Source: Rhodospirillaceae bacterium
GTDB taxonomy: Bacteria; Pseudomonadota; Alphaproteobacteria; Dongiales; Dongiaceae
Assembly: GCA_008012315.1 (NCBI GenBank)
Contig: SSEL01000053.1
Location: 1 to 64,000 of the forward strand
DNA: 64,000 bases
Direction: 5' to 3'
This document shows positions 44,667-52,291 of this stretch, piece after piece. The translations under genes were made by a program, and so were the position numbers. Below the pieces are notes generated by a model. That model searched no databases and was not told where the DNA came from. It was given only the letters and a program-made list of their open reading frames with translations. Numbering within the stretch: the stretch's first letter is position 1; every line of letters begins with the position of its first letter.

Positions 44667-45124
44667 TGCAGCGTGTGGAGGTAGGCGATCAGATCGGCGC
44701 GATCCTGCGGATTCTTCAACCCGGCAAACGCCATCCGGTTGCCTTTGACCAGACCCTGCGGATTTTCGAGATAGGCCGACAAGGTTGCATCATCCCACGT
44801 GAGATTGGCGGACTGCATCGCCGGGGAATAGGCAAAATCAGCCAGCGATGCCGAAGCCTTGCCCGTAATTGCATGAAGCGATGGGCCAATGCCGTTCTTG
44901 CCGGGTGCGATACTGTGGCAGGACGCACATCGGGCGAAGAGGGTTTTGCCGTGGGCTACGGGATCGGTAGCCGCTGCAGCAGCCGGCTTGAGGGCTTGCG
45001 CTGGTGCAGCAGCGACAGGATCAGTCTGCGTTGTGCTTGAAGAAGTTGGCGCATCGTCGGCGCTCTTCCCGCAGGCGGCAAGCGCGAAGGTCAGTGCGAA
45101 AAGCGGGATAAATATGCGTTTCAT
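44663..45124 (-). CDS. Class I cytochrome c, lipoprotein-anchored
   Basis: 153 residues from MKRIFIPLFALT. A lipobox LAAC near residue 19 predicts a lipid anchor, and an Ala/Pro linker follows. One haem site CASCH lies near residue 71, followed by GIGPSLHAITGK and a Met-ligand region NRMAFAGL. It would carry electrons in the periplasm, most simply to the CuA subunit of the haem-copper enzyme encoded in the same operon. The start overlaps the upstream gene by ATGA. A longer frame to 45268 is rejected. Confidence 0.9.
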   Translation of the reverse strand: MKRIFIPLFALTFALAACGKSADDAPTSSSTTQTDPVAAAPAQALKPAAAAATDPVAHGKTLFARCASCHSIAPGKNGIGPSLHAITGKASASLADFAYSPAMQSANLTWDDATLSAYLENPQGLVKGNRMAFAGLKNPQDRADLIAYLHTLQ

Positions 45125-45711
45125 GCGGAAACTCCTGATTGAACGGGCGCTATGGGTTTTGCGCGGGTGCGCGGCAATGCACGTGGCCGCCCGTTGAAAA
45201 GCAGCGGGATCGTCCATGCCATGGCGAGGCCGATGGCGAGGAACAGGAAGCCGTAGCCCAGCCGCCACTGATCATCGATCAGATAATTGTTGCACAATCG
45301 AACCGGGGAATGGGTGAACAGGAAGGCCATGAATCCCGCCATCGAGATGGCCTGGGCTTTCAGGAAACCGCTCAACAAGGCGTGCGCCTGCCGCCAGCCA
45401 ATCGCGAGCAGGGCCCCTATCAACGGGACCGACAGAAACTTTGCCAGTGTCATCACCGGGAAACTCACCGCGCCATCGATCGAGCGGGGTAGCATCCAGA
45501 AGGCAATACCGGACAGGGCAGCCAGCAATGGCGCAAACCCGCCCTGCGCCCAGCGCCATTCGCGGCGCGGTGCCAGCAATGCGCCGCAGAGGCCGAGCAT
45601 GGGCAGTTGCACCAGCACGTGCAGCACAGGATCAGCTTCAAGCGCGCGGTTCCCCAATATGCAGGCGAACATGATGATGGCGGCCAAGCCCGGTCGCAGG
45701 CGACGCTTCAT
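45121..45711 (-). CDS. Integral membrane protein of the haem-copper cluster
   Basis: 196 residues with five or six hydrophobic spans and several His (HVLVQLP, HALLSGF, HSPVRL), plus NYLIDDQWRLGYGF before the last span. I do not recognise the family with confidence. It resembles CtaG-like assembly proteins in length and His content. Overlaps of 4 bp with both neighbours (cytochrome c and SCO1) show translational coupling, so assembly or copper/haem delivery for the adjacent enzyme is the best guess. Confidence 0.7.
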   Translation of the reverse strand: MKRRLRPGLAAIIMFACILGNRALEADPVLHVLVQLPMLGLCGALLAPRREWRWAQGGFAPLLAALSGIAFWMLPRSIDGAVSFPVMTLAKFLSVPLIGALLAIGWRQAHALLSGFLKAQAISMAGFMAFLFTHSPVRLCNNYLIDDQWRLGYGFLFLAIGLAMAWTIPLLFNGRPRALPRTRAKPIAPVQSGVSA

Positions 45712-46310
45712 CGCAAGGCCTTTCGCGCGGCGGCAATAATCCCTTCGAAATCACCAGTGTCGTGGATTGCTGCCAACCTGCCATCTGCCGTCACCACATG
45801 AACCGCAACATTGTGGGTATAGCCACCCATCCGGTCAGGGATGGCGATTACGCCGAAATCATTCAATATTTGCGGGAGCACTTCGGCCCGTGGGCGCGCG
45901 ATGGTCCACAGCGCGCCGTCGGCATCATGCCGCTCCCCATAAGATTCCATCCGTTCGACCGTATCGAATTCGGGATCGAAACTGACCGACATCAGCGTGA
46001 CTCGATCAGCAAGCCCGGCTTCCCTGACCCTGTTTCCCAGCCGGAACATATCTGCCCCGGCGGATTGGCACAGCGTCGGGCAGGTGGTGTAGATGAACTC
46101 AACCAGAGCCACTTTGCCGTGAGCATCAGGGATCGTGGCCGATGCGCCTGACATGGTTTCCAGCGCAAATGGCGAAACCGGCTGCGGGGCGCGCTGGACG
46201 ACAAGGCGCCGCGCGCTTTCCGCTGTCAGCGCCTGCCCGCCATCGGTTGCCTGCCACAGCAGCCCGCCCCCGGCAGCAACAACCAACAGCGATGCCAGCA
46301 GCGCCTGCAT
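45708..46310 (-). CDS. SCO1/SenC copper chaperone
   Basis: 200 residues. One N-terminal membrane anchor is followed by a thioredoxin fold with the copper-binding CPTLC (TTCPTLCQ near residue 78) and the conserved His in GYTHNVAVHVV near residue 168. SCO proteins load the CuA centre of subunit II, encoded two genes upstream. It ends overlapping the next gene by four bases and starts five bases after the subunit I stop. Confidence 0.93.
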   Translation of the reverse strand: MQALLASLLVVAAGGGLLWQATDGGQALTAESARRLVVQRAPQPVSPFALETMSGASATIPDAHGKVALVEFIYTTCPTLCQSAGADMFRLGNRVREAGLADRVTLMSVSFDPEFDTVERMESYGERHDADGALWTIARPRAEVLPQILNDFGVIAIPDRMGGYTHNVAVHVVTADGRLAAIHDTGDFEGIIAAARKALR

Positions 46311-46314
46311 CGCA

Positions 46315-47772
46315 TCACCGCCCCGCCGAGTGTTTCAGCCCCAGCAGATAGCGCAGCACAAACATCGCCGCGCCCACGATAACGAGCAAGGCAAAGCCCG
46401 TGGCGATCTGGCTTTGCAGCACCCATTCCGGCGCATGCACCGCCCAGCGGCGCGGCACCGAAAGCGCACCGGAGACCAGGAACATCAGGGTAAATCCTGT
46501 TCCGCCGAGAACATAGGCGCTGAATGCGGCCCAGTTGAAGCCGCCGGCGGCCTTGTGTTCGGGCTTACCGATGAGCCACATCATGAAGCCGAAGGCCATC
46601 GCCACTTCACCGAGGATGAGGTAAATGTGAAAATGTCCCGGAACCCACTGGGTGTTGTGCATCACCTTGTTGACCGAAATCATGCCGTCGATGATCGCCG
46701 GTACCGACCCCACCGACCAGCCCGCAACCCCCAGAACCAGCAGTGCCGAAGCCAGATCCCAGCGCATGGCATCTGCCTTGCGCAGATAGACGATCAGCGA
46801 GAAGGCCGTCACCGTGAGCAGTGGAATGCCAGACAGGTAGGAAACAATCTGGCCCATCGCCAGCGACCATGCGGGCATGACCGTGTCCTGCAACAGGTGG
46901 TGCGGATAGACCGCCATGACAAACAGCAACACCAGCGACCATGCCACGGCAAAAATGCGCGATGTTTTCCAGGGGGTGCCGGTATATTCCGGGATGATTT
47001 CGTAAACCGCGATCACCGCCATGTAGATGCTGGCGTTGATGAATACATGGCCGAAGAAATAGATCATGTTCTTGGCCAGCAAGGCATCGACCTTGAACTC
47101 AGGGAAATAGAGATTGACGAGGCTGCTGGCGAGAACCGCCGCGCCAACCACCGTGCCGATGGTGTTGAAGATCGTGGTCGCCATCGCCGCCACGACAGCG
47201 GGCGGCGGCGCATTTTCTGCCGCGCCTTTGCTCATCACCAGCGGCCAGGCCAGCGCCCCGCCGATGCCGCCATAGGCCGCGATCAGCTTGCGTCCGACTT
47301 CGAGATAGAGCAGCAGAAATGCAACGCCGATGGCGACGTAGCCGAGCAGGAACGCAGCCGCCGCATCCGTTCCCCAAACCCCGCCGCTATTTGCCGGGAG
47401 CGGGAACAGAAACGTCCACGCGCCGCCATAGCCGCCGATGAAGATTGCGCCAAGGATCAGCACCACGCCGAGCAGGAACAGGCCGAGAAAAGCCCAGAAC
47501 ACCCCGCGCGCCAGCGGCACGTAACGCCCCATGAAATACCACAGGATGGCCGCCCCGGTCAGCCCGGCGGTTCCCACCATGCCTGCGCCATGCGCGGTCA
47601 GCAATTGATAGAACATGGCCGGATCAAGATCGATCAGATTGCCTTGCGCGGCGCGCATGACAAAGCCGAAGATCATCATCAGCAGCAGCACAACCCCTGC
47701 CAGCAGCATGGTGAATTTGACTGCGCCAGCCTGTGGGCCGGGCAACCTTTGCGCAGAGTTGTTGTCCATCAT
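46315..47772 (-). CDS. Haem-copper oxidase superfamily subunit I, atypical; candidate NO reductase
   Basis: 485 residues with twelve or more spans. Low-spin haem ligands are His61 and one of His380/His382 (HNTQWVPGHFH), a B-family (ba3-like) signature. CuB-type ligands are His242, His291 and His292 (YPHH). In oxygen reductases of types A and B the first is part of HPxVY, whose Tyr at +4 is cross-linked to the His. Here it is HVFIN, with Asn246 at +4; the nearest Tyr is +8. Loss of this Tyr is a mark of NO-reducing members such as eNOR and sNOR. The NsrR gene and globin alongside support NO chemistry. AGGGGG eight bases upstream sets the start. Confidence 0.85.
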   Translation of the reverse strand: MMDNNSAQRLPGPQAGAVKFTMLLAGVVLLLMMIFGFVMRAAQGNLIDLDPAMFYQLLTAHGAGMVGTAGLTGAAILWYFMGRYVPLARGVFWAFLGLFLLGVVLILGAIFIGGYGGAWTFLFPLPANSGGVWGTDAAAAFLLGYVAIGVAFLLLYLEVGRKLIAAYGGIGGALAWPLVMSKGAAENAPPPAVVAAMATTIFNTIGTVVGAAVLASSLVNLYFPEFKVDALLAKNMIYFFGHVFINASIYMAVIAVYEIIPEYTGTPWKTSRIFAVAWSLVLLFVMAVYPHHLLQDTVMPAWSLAMGQIVSYLSGIPLLTVTAFSLIVYLRKADAMRWDLASALLVLGVAGWSVGSVPAIIDGMISVNKVMHNTQWVPGHFHIYLILGEVAMAFGFMMWLIGKPEHKAAGGFNWAAFSAYVLGGTGFTLMFLVSGALSVPRRWAVHAPEWVLQSQIATGFALLVIVGAAMFVLRYLLGLKHSAGR

Positions 47773-47785
47773 CGTGCCCCCTGTT

Positions 47786-48301
47786 TCAGTTTGCGGCCGC
47801 GACCGTGAATTCATTGGTCATCGCGTGGTGCGCGACGCCGCAATATTCCATGCAGACGACGCGATAGACACCGGGCTGGCGGAAAACATGCTCCACCTGA
47901 TTCACGTAACCCGGCATCGCCTGCGTCTGGAACAGCAGGCGATCCTGACTATCCATCACCCCGAAACCATGGGTGACGTCGGTCGTGCGGGCATTGAAGG
48001 TGACAGGCACGCCAAGCGGCACGGTTGCGCGATCTATTTCCCAATACCACATGGCCCCGGTCACATTGACGGTGGCGCTTGGCCCGTTCGCAGCGCTGAT
48101 GGCATGCGGCCATGGCCGCAATGATACGGCGGTGACGATAACCCCAACCGCCAGCAAGGCATAGATGAAGCGCGTTCGCACAGCTTCACGAGGAGCGCCG
48201 GTATCAGGTTTGCGGCTGGCGCGAACAGCGCTGATAAAGAACCCTGCAACCACTGCCATCAGCACCAGGCTGATCAACAGCACACCAGATTGGATTGGCA
48301 T
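47786..48301 (-). CDS. CuA-containing subunit II of the haem-copper enzyme
   Basis: 171 residues from MPIQSGVLL with AGGGGGCG upstream. Two hydrophobic spans lie near the N-terminus. A cupredoxin domain follows with WYWEI, the His in TTDVTHGFGV and the CuA motif CMEYCGVAHHAM near the C-terminus, with all usual ligands. It accepts electrons from cytochrome c and passes them to subunit I. It is first in the five-gene minus-strand operon, 13 bp before subunit I. No c-type haem is fused to it. Confidence 0.92.
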   Translation of the reverse strand: MPIQSGVLLISLVLMAVVAGFFISAVRASRKPDTGAPREAVRTRFIYALLAVGVIVTAVSLRPWPHAISAANGPSATVNVTGAMWYWEIDRATVPLGVPVTFNARTTDVTHGFGVMDSQDRLLFQTQAMPGYVNQVEHVFRQPGVYRVVCMEYCGVAHHAMTNEFTVAAAN

Positions 48302-48317
48302 CGCCCGCCCCCTTATC

Positions 48318-48334
48318 ACGTATGTTATATACGT
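48318..48334. promoter_or_regulatory. Palindrome upstream of the haem-copper operon
   Basis: ACGTAT-N5-ATACGT is perfect and lies 16 bp upstream of the subunit II start codon. With the NsrR-like gene next to it, it is a good candidate operator. Confidence 0.5.
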
Positions 48335-48364
48335 AAATAAGGTCAGGCGATATCGCCTGTCAAA

Positions 48365-48820
48365 TCAATTCGAGGGCGCGGGTTCAGGAGGCTTTTCTTC
48401 GAGCAAGGCCGCAAACCGCGCACGATTAGGCGTCAGGTCTGACAGTTGATACTGGTCGAGGCAGCGCAGAAAATCAGCCAGCGCGCGAGACAGCGCGCCC
48501 TGCAGGCCGCAAGCACCCACCACGGGGCAACCATTTGTTTTTGCCTGCATACATTCAACAAAACCGTCGAGACTCTCCATCTCCCGGACAACCGCGCCTA
48601 CATTGATCTCTTCGGCAGGCTTTGCCAGCCTGAGACCGCCGCCCCTGCCACGCGTCGCCTGCACGAGTTCGAGCGCCTGTAGCCGATGTGCGACTTTGGC
48701 CAGATGGTTGCGGGAGATGCCATAGCGGCGCGCGATATCGTCGACCGACATCTGCTCCCCAAACGACGACAAGGCCATCAGGATGCGCAGGGCGTAATCG
48801 GTTTGCAGGCTCAAATGCAT
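48365..48820 (-). CDS. Rrf2-family regulator, NsrR-like (NO-sensing)
   Basis: 151 residues from MHLSLQTDYALRIL. The winged helix is at about residues 2-65. Cluster ligands Cys90, Cys98 and Cys104 follow the NsrR pattern (ECMQAKTNGCPVVGAC). Asp8 is also present; it is the fourth ligand in the Streptomyces NsrR. NsrR represses NO-detoxification genes until NO destroys its [4Fe-4S] cluster. It lies between the haem-copper operon (same strand) and the divergent globin gene. Confidence 0.85.
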   Translation of the reverse strand: MHLSLQTDYALRILMALSSFGEQMSVDDIARRYGISRNHLAKVAHRLQALELVQATRGRGGGLRLAKPAEEINVGAVVREMESLDGFVECMQAKTNGCPVVGACGLQGALSRALADFLRCLDQYQLSDLTPNRARFAALLEEKPPEPAPSN

Positions 48821-48866
48821 CAATGGCGTATATGAGATATTGCTTTTCGCCTCAAGGAATGGAATA

Positions 48867-48885
48867 GATGTATTTCATATGCGTC
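48867..48885. promoter_or_regulatory. Candidate NsrR site before the globin gene
   Basis: GATGTATTTCATATGCGTC is an imperfect palindrome centred at 48876. Its left half GATGTATTT matches the NsrR half-site. It starts 34 bp upstream of the globin ATG. Confidence 0.45.
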
Positions 48886-48900
48886 TTTAAGGGATATGTC

Positions 48901-49416
48901 ATGGAACAGTCTGGTGCAGGCACGGGCACACATCCAGGCGCTGGGGCAAGGCCCCCGGTAAACGATCATGCGCGGCGCGCGCGGGAGGCCAAACGCGCCA
49001 ACGCCGAATTACTGGGCATCGACGCCGATTTCATCGCTCTTCTTGTCGAGCGTTTTTATGCGCGCATCAGAGACGACGAGCTTCTCGGCCCGATCTTCGC
49101 GCAGAGGATTACGGACTGGCCTCAGCATCTCGATAAAATGAACCGCTTCTGGCGATCAATCCTGCACAATAGCGGTGAATTTTCGGGCAATCCGATGGTC
49201 AAACACATGGCCATACCGGGGCTGGAAAGCCGCCATTTCGAACATTGGCTCGCCCTGTTCTACGCCACCCTGTCCGAAATCGAAACCTCTGCCCAGGCCA
49301 CCTGGCTGGTGGCTGACAAGGCCAGAATGATCGCCGACAGCCTGCTGACCGGCATCGAAGTCAATCGTCGCGGCATGGGCGGTGCTCGCGCTGGAAAGGG
49401 ATTGCCCCATGCTTGA
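48901..49416 (+). CDS. Group III truncated haemoglobin
   Basis: 171 residues from MEQSGAGTG; AAGGGATATG precedes it. A polar 35-residue N-terminal extension is followed by the 2-on-2 globin: FIALLVERFYARIRDDELLG, PIFAQRI, then FWRSILHNSGEFSG and the proximal His in SRHFEHWLALF. TrHb3 proteins are often found with denitrification or NO-response genes and may bind or detoxify NO. The NsrR-like site upstream supports that role. It overlaps the next gene by eight bases. Confidence 0.9.
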   Translation: MEQSGAGTGTHPGAGARPPVNDHARRAREAKRANAELLGIDADFIALLVERFYARIRDDELLGPIFAQRITDWPQHLDKMNRFWRSILHNSGEFSGNPMVKHMAIPGLESRHFEHWLALFYATLSEIETSAQATWLVADKARMIADSLLTGIEVNRRGMGGARAGKGLPHA

Positions 49417-49846
49417 CGATCACAGCCCGGCAACGGGGGACACCGAAGCGGTTGCCGACATGTCGGCTGACAAACTCCTTCCGCCCGACCATGAAACCAG
49501 CGGGGTGCAGCATGGATTCCAGTTTCCCGCCTGGATCTGGGGTGCGATGCTGGGGTGTTATGCGATATTTTTCCTGTCCGTAACGCTGGCAACCGGGAGC
49601 GGAGGCAGAGCTGTCTTCGCCATCGTCGTTTCGATGCTCTACACAGCCATGTATTTTGGCCTCGCCACCGTCCTGTCCTCGATCAAGGGTCATGAAAAGC
49701 CATCGCCGCTGGCGCAGGGCAGGCCGCTGCAAACCTGGACTGGGCCGATGAGTTCGTCAGCCGTTGCCGGGCAGGTTCTGGCCATCCCGCTCGCGCTCGT
49801 CGTGTTCGGGATTGGGATTTTGCTGATCGTCGTGATCGTAACGTAA
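49409..49846 (+). CDS. Small membrane protein of the globin operon
   Basis: 145 residues from MLDDHSPAT. A polar first third is followed by three hydrophobic spans (WIWGAMLGCYAIFFLSV; FAIVVSMLYTAMYFGLA; and the C-terminal span). No family is recognised. The start overlaps the globin stop, so it is cotranslated. A role linked to haem or NO handling is guessed from context only. Confidence 0.7.
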   Translation: MLDDHSPATGDTEAVADMSADKLLPPDHETSGVQHGFQFPAWIWGAMLGCYAIFFLSVTLATGSGGRAVFAIVVSMLYTAMYFGLATVLSSIKGHEKPSPLAQGRPLQTWTGPMSSSAVAGQVLAIPLALVVFGIGILLIVVIVT

Positions 49847-49924
49847 CGCAAGCCGGGAACCCTGACCTGCGGCGCGCCTTGCCCGTAGCTGCAACAAAGC
49901 GCCATTGACTTACCTTCGATCCAT

Positions 49925-50542
49925 ATGCATAGGACTACGATGCATAGTGATGGCGACCTTCTTGACGCGCAAATCAGCTTTGGGCTGGAACGGATCGCGG
50001 CCTATGCCCGGCAGAAGCAGTGGGCAGTTGCTGAGCAATATGGCCTGACGCCGACGCAAATCGCGATCCTCGAACTTGCCGCAGCGCGCACCGATGGTGT
50101 CCGCCTGACCAAAGCCGCAGCGCAAATCGGCGTATCCCAACCCACCGCCAGCGATGCGGCGGGGGCTCTGGTCGCCAAACAACTGCTTGAACGCGCGCCA
50201 GATCCGGATGATCGCAGGGCCCAACGTCTCACCCCGACAAAGCAAGGGGCGCAACTGGTTTCTCGCCTGTCGCGCGGCCATTCCGCTGTTGCGGTGGCCG
50301 TCCCCCAGCAAAGGCGGGCGGGCCTTTTTGCAACATTGGCGCAAACCATCGCCACCCTCCAAAGTAGCGGCGAAGTGCCGATCCAGCGCATGTGTCTGAC
50401 CTGCAGTCAGTTTGAACAGGGTCGGCATGATGATGCAAAACTGCCGAACCATTGCCGGTATCTTGATCAGCCCATCGGCCCGTTGGGCATGATGCTGGAT
50501 TGTACGGATCATATCATGTCCGCCGATTTGGAACCGGCATAA
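49925..50542 (+). CDS. MarR-like regulator with a Cys/His-rich C-terminal extension
   Basis: 205 residues from 49925, or 200 from an ATG at 49940. A winged helix at about residues 25-115 reads LTPTQIAILELAAARTDG, SQPTASDAAGALVAKQLL and DPDDRRAQRLTPT. The C-terminal 60 residues add CLTCSQF, HCRYLD and LDCTDH, six potential metal or redox ligands that MarR proteins normally lack. Two ATGCAT boxes and AGGACT surround its start. It is followed by two thioredoxin-fold genes, so thiol or metal redox sensing is likely. Confidence 0.75.
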   Translation: MHRTTMHSDGDLLDAQISFGLERIAAYARQKQWAVAEQYGLTPTQIAILELAAARTDGVRLTKAAAQIGVSQPTASDAAGALVAKQLLERAPDPDDRRAQRLTPTKQGAQLVSRLSRGHSAVAVAVPQQRRAGLFATLAQTIATLQSSGEVPIQRMCLTCSQFEQGRHDDAKLPNHCRYLDQPIGPLGMMLDCTDHIMSADLEPA

Positions 50543-50670
50543 AGCTGCGGGCGCTGGCGCGACCGTAGAAACCTGATTGAGCCATCGCTGCCTCCGCAGG
50601 GGGAGCGATGCTGATCCCCGTAGGCGGGCCGCCTGCAATTATGCGCACACAAACCTGCGCATAATATATA

Positions 50671-50681
50671 TAGGAGTCCTA
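50671..50681. promoter_or_regulatory. Short palindrome before the glutaredoxin-like gene
   Basis: TAGGA-G-TCCTA lies in an AT-rich stretch, five bases before the ATG at 50687. TAGGACTA occurs near the MarR start at about 49930, so both may bind the same regulator. It also contains the ribosome site AGGAG. Confidence 0.4.
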
Positions 50682-50686
50682 ATATA

Positions 50687-50926
50687 ATGAGCGTTGCAAC
50701 ATTCTATCACGCCGGTTGTTCGGTGTGCGTCGATGCGGAACAGAATCTCGCTTACGCGCTTGATCCTGCACGCTATACCGTTGAAATCGTTAATTTCGCC
50801 GACAGCCCGGAACGGATTGCCGAAGCCGAAACGGCTGGCGTTCAATCTGTGCCAGCCTTCGTGATCGACGGAAGCGTATTCCACGTCAATCACGGTGCCA
50901 CGATGGCGCAAGTGAAGGGCGAATAA
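50687..50926 (+). CDS. Glutaredoxin/thioredoxin-fold small protein
   Basis: 79 residues. The redox pair is CSVC (residues 11-14), the cis-Pro is in QSVPAFVIDG, and the fold is minimal thioredoxin-like (ATFYHAGCSVCVDAEQ). The start follows AGGAG within the palindromic operator. It may serve as reductant for the peroxiredoxin-like protein encoded next. Confidence 0.82.
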   Translation: MSVATFYHAGCSVCVDAEQNLAYALDPARYTVEIVNFADSPERIAEAETAGVQSVPAFVIDGSVFHVNHGATMAQVKGE

Positions 50927-50994
50927 TCCCGCACTCCAGCGGCGGCATCTGCGGGAGGGTGCCGCCGCTGACGCTCCAACAGCAAGGAAAGCAC

Positions 50995-51465
50995 ATGAAC
51001 ACGAAATCCAATCCCCCAGACTGGCAGGTCGCGCAATGGTTCAACACCGCCAAGCCACTGTCGCTTGCCACGCTCTCAGGCCGCGCCGTCATTCTGGTCG
51101 CGTTCCAGATGTTGTGCCCGGGCTGTGTCAGTCACGCGCTACCTCAACTCCAGCGCGTGCGCGCCGCGTTCAAGGAAGCGGACCTTGCCGTGGTTGGCTT
51201 GCACAGCGTGTTCGAACACCACGCAGCGCAGGGAACCAGCGAAGCGCTGACGGCCTTTCTGAAAGAATATCGCATCACCTTTCCGGTGGGGATCGATGCT
51301 CCTGCGGTAACGCGCGGATTACCAGCGACAATGCAGACATATCAGATGCGCGGCACGCCAACGACGCTCATTTACACGCGCGATGGCGGGCTTTTTACCC
51401 ACCACTTCGGCCACATCGACGATCTGAACCTGGGCGCGCTGCTGGCGCAGGCAATTGCCATTTAG
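50995..51465 (+). CDS. Thioredoxin-fold (TlpA/redoxin-like) protein
   Basis: 156 residues from MNTKSNPPDW with AAGGAAAG upstream. CPGC lies in the active-site position near residue 42 (FQMLCPGCVSHALP), with cis-Pro in GTPTTLIY. No signal peptide is seen, so it is cytoplasmic. It forms a set with the MarR-like and glutaredoxin-like genes. Confidence 0.85.
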   Translation: MNTKSNPPDWQVAQWFNTAKPLSLATLSGRAVILVAFQMLCPGCVSHALPQLQRVRAAFKEADLAVVGLHSVFEHHAAQGTSEALTAFLKEYRITFPVGIDAPAVTRGLPATMQTYQMRGTPTTLIYTRDGGLFTHHFGHIDDLNLGALLAQAIAI

Positions 51466-51562
51466 TGACCTGCGGCGTTGCTGACAGTTGACGATAATAT
51501 CGCATCATTTTTCGCCATCCCCCGCTTTGTATCTGTATCCGGCCAGAATGCTGCACGTTCCA

Positions 51563-51712
51563 GCCGTGGACCAGCTTTCCGCATGCACGGCAGGCCAATT
51601 TGGTGCGCGCGATGCGCACCACGGGCAGCTGTGCTGGCACCCCCCAGTCAAGCATATCGGACGTGCTCGCACCCATCGCACGCAGCGCGCCGCAGCAGCA
51701 CGGACAGCCCAC
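51563..51712 (-). pseudogene. IS66-family transposase (TnpC) fragment
   Basis: The 50-codon stretch GCPCCCGALRAMG, DMLDWGVPAQLPVVRI and KLACRACGKLV is the zinc-ribbon segment of IS66 TnpC (C-x2-C ... C-x2-C). It starts and stops abruptly, with the remainder of the element absent. It separates the thioredoxin genes from the relaxase region. Confidence 0.7.
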
Positions 51713-52291
51713 CCCCAGGAGAACATCCGATGGACAAGAATTGCATCCCGCAAATCAGGTGCCGAAGTCGGACGCTTACGTGTAGAAAACTGAGTGCCCC
51801 GTAATTCCGACAGCGACATGTGCCGCGAGCGCTACAGCACCGCCTCACTGCAGCGCGATGCCGGCGCCGATGAGCACGGAAGACTGCGCGGCGTATCAGA
51901 CTTGGGCCGCAACTTCGCAGACCGGCGCGCACGAGCGTCGAATAGTGTCCCGATACCTGCTATGGAGGAGAAATGGCGATGGCGAATACTTCCAGAAAAT
52001 CGAAGCCAAATAAGAGGGCAAGATAAAGCGAGATTCCTCGCTGCCGGGGTGCTGCCCCTAAGTATCTGTCTGCACATTGTTTTTGAGCGGATTTCGACCC
52101 GTTTTGCGAAGTGACCGGGTGGCGCTCCCGGCGTTTTTTCGTTTGTTATCAATGCAAAGATAGGCGGCGCTTGCCGTGTGCGGCTTCTGGCCCTCCGCCG
52201 TTTGCCGCCGCTGGCAAGCCGTTGCACGCTAGGCTGCTATGCTGTGATTTGCGGTCTTGCGCAGCTGACTCCAACTCTCAATCGTCATGCC
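51713..52291. other. Non-coding stretch upstream of the relaxase gene
   Basis: About 580 bp with no supported gene. The likely place for an oriT, but I could not identify a nic site. It contains one hairpin with a T-run (52115-52140). Confidence 0.4.
52115..52140 (+). terminator. Intrinsic terminator-like hairpin
   Basis: CCGGG (52115-52119) pairs with CCCGG (52127-52131) across a 7-base loop, followed by CG and six T. No plus-strand gene ends just upstream, so it may insulate the relaxase gene from read-through. Confidence 0.5.

Noticed and set aside
46135-47808. A 557-codon open frame on the plus strand
   Set aside because: It is antisense to subunit I and SCO1, rich in Arg, His and Gln as expected for the complement of a membrane protein, and has no domain.
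51713-52291. oriT of the relaxase
   Set aside because: The location is right, but I found no inverted repeat with a recognisable nic site, so no oriT is called.
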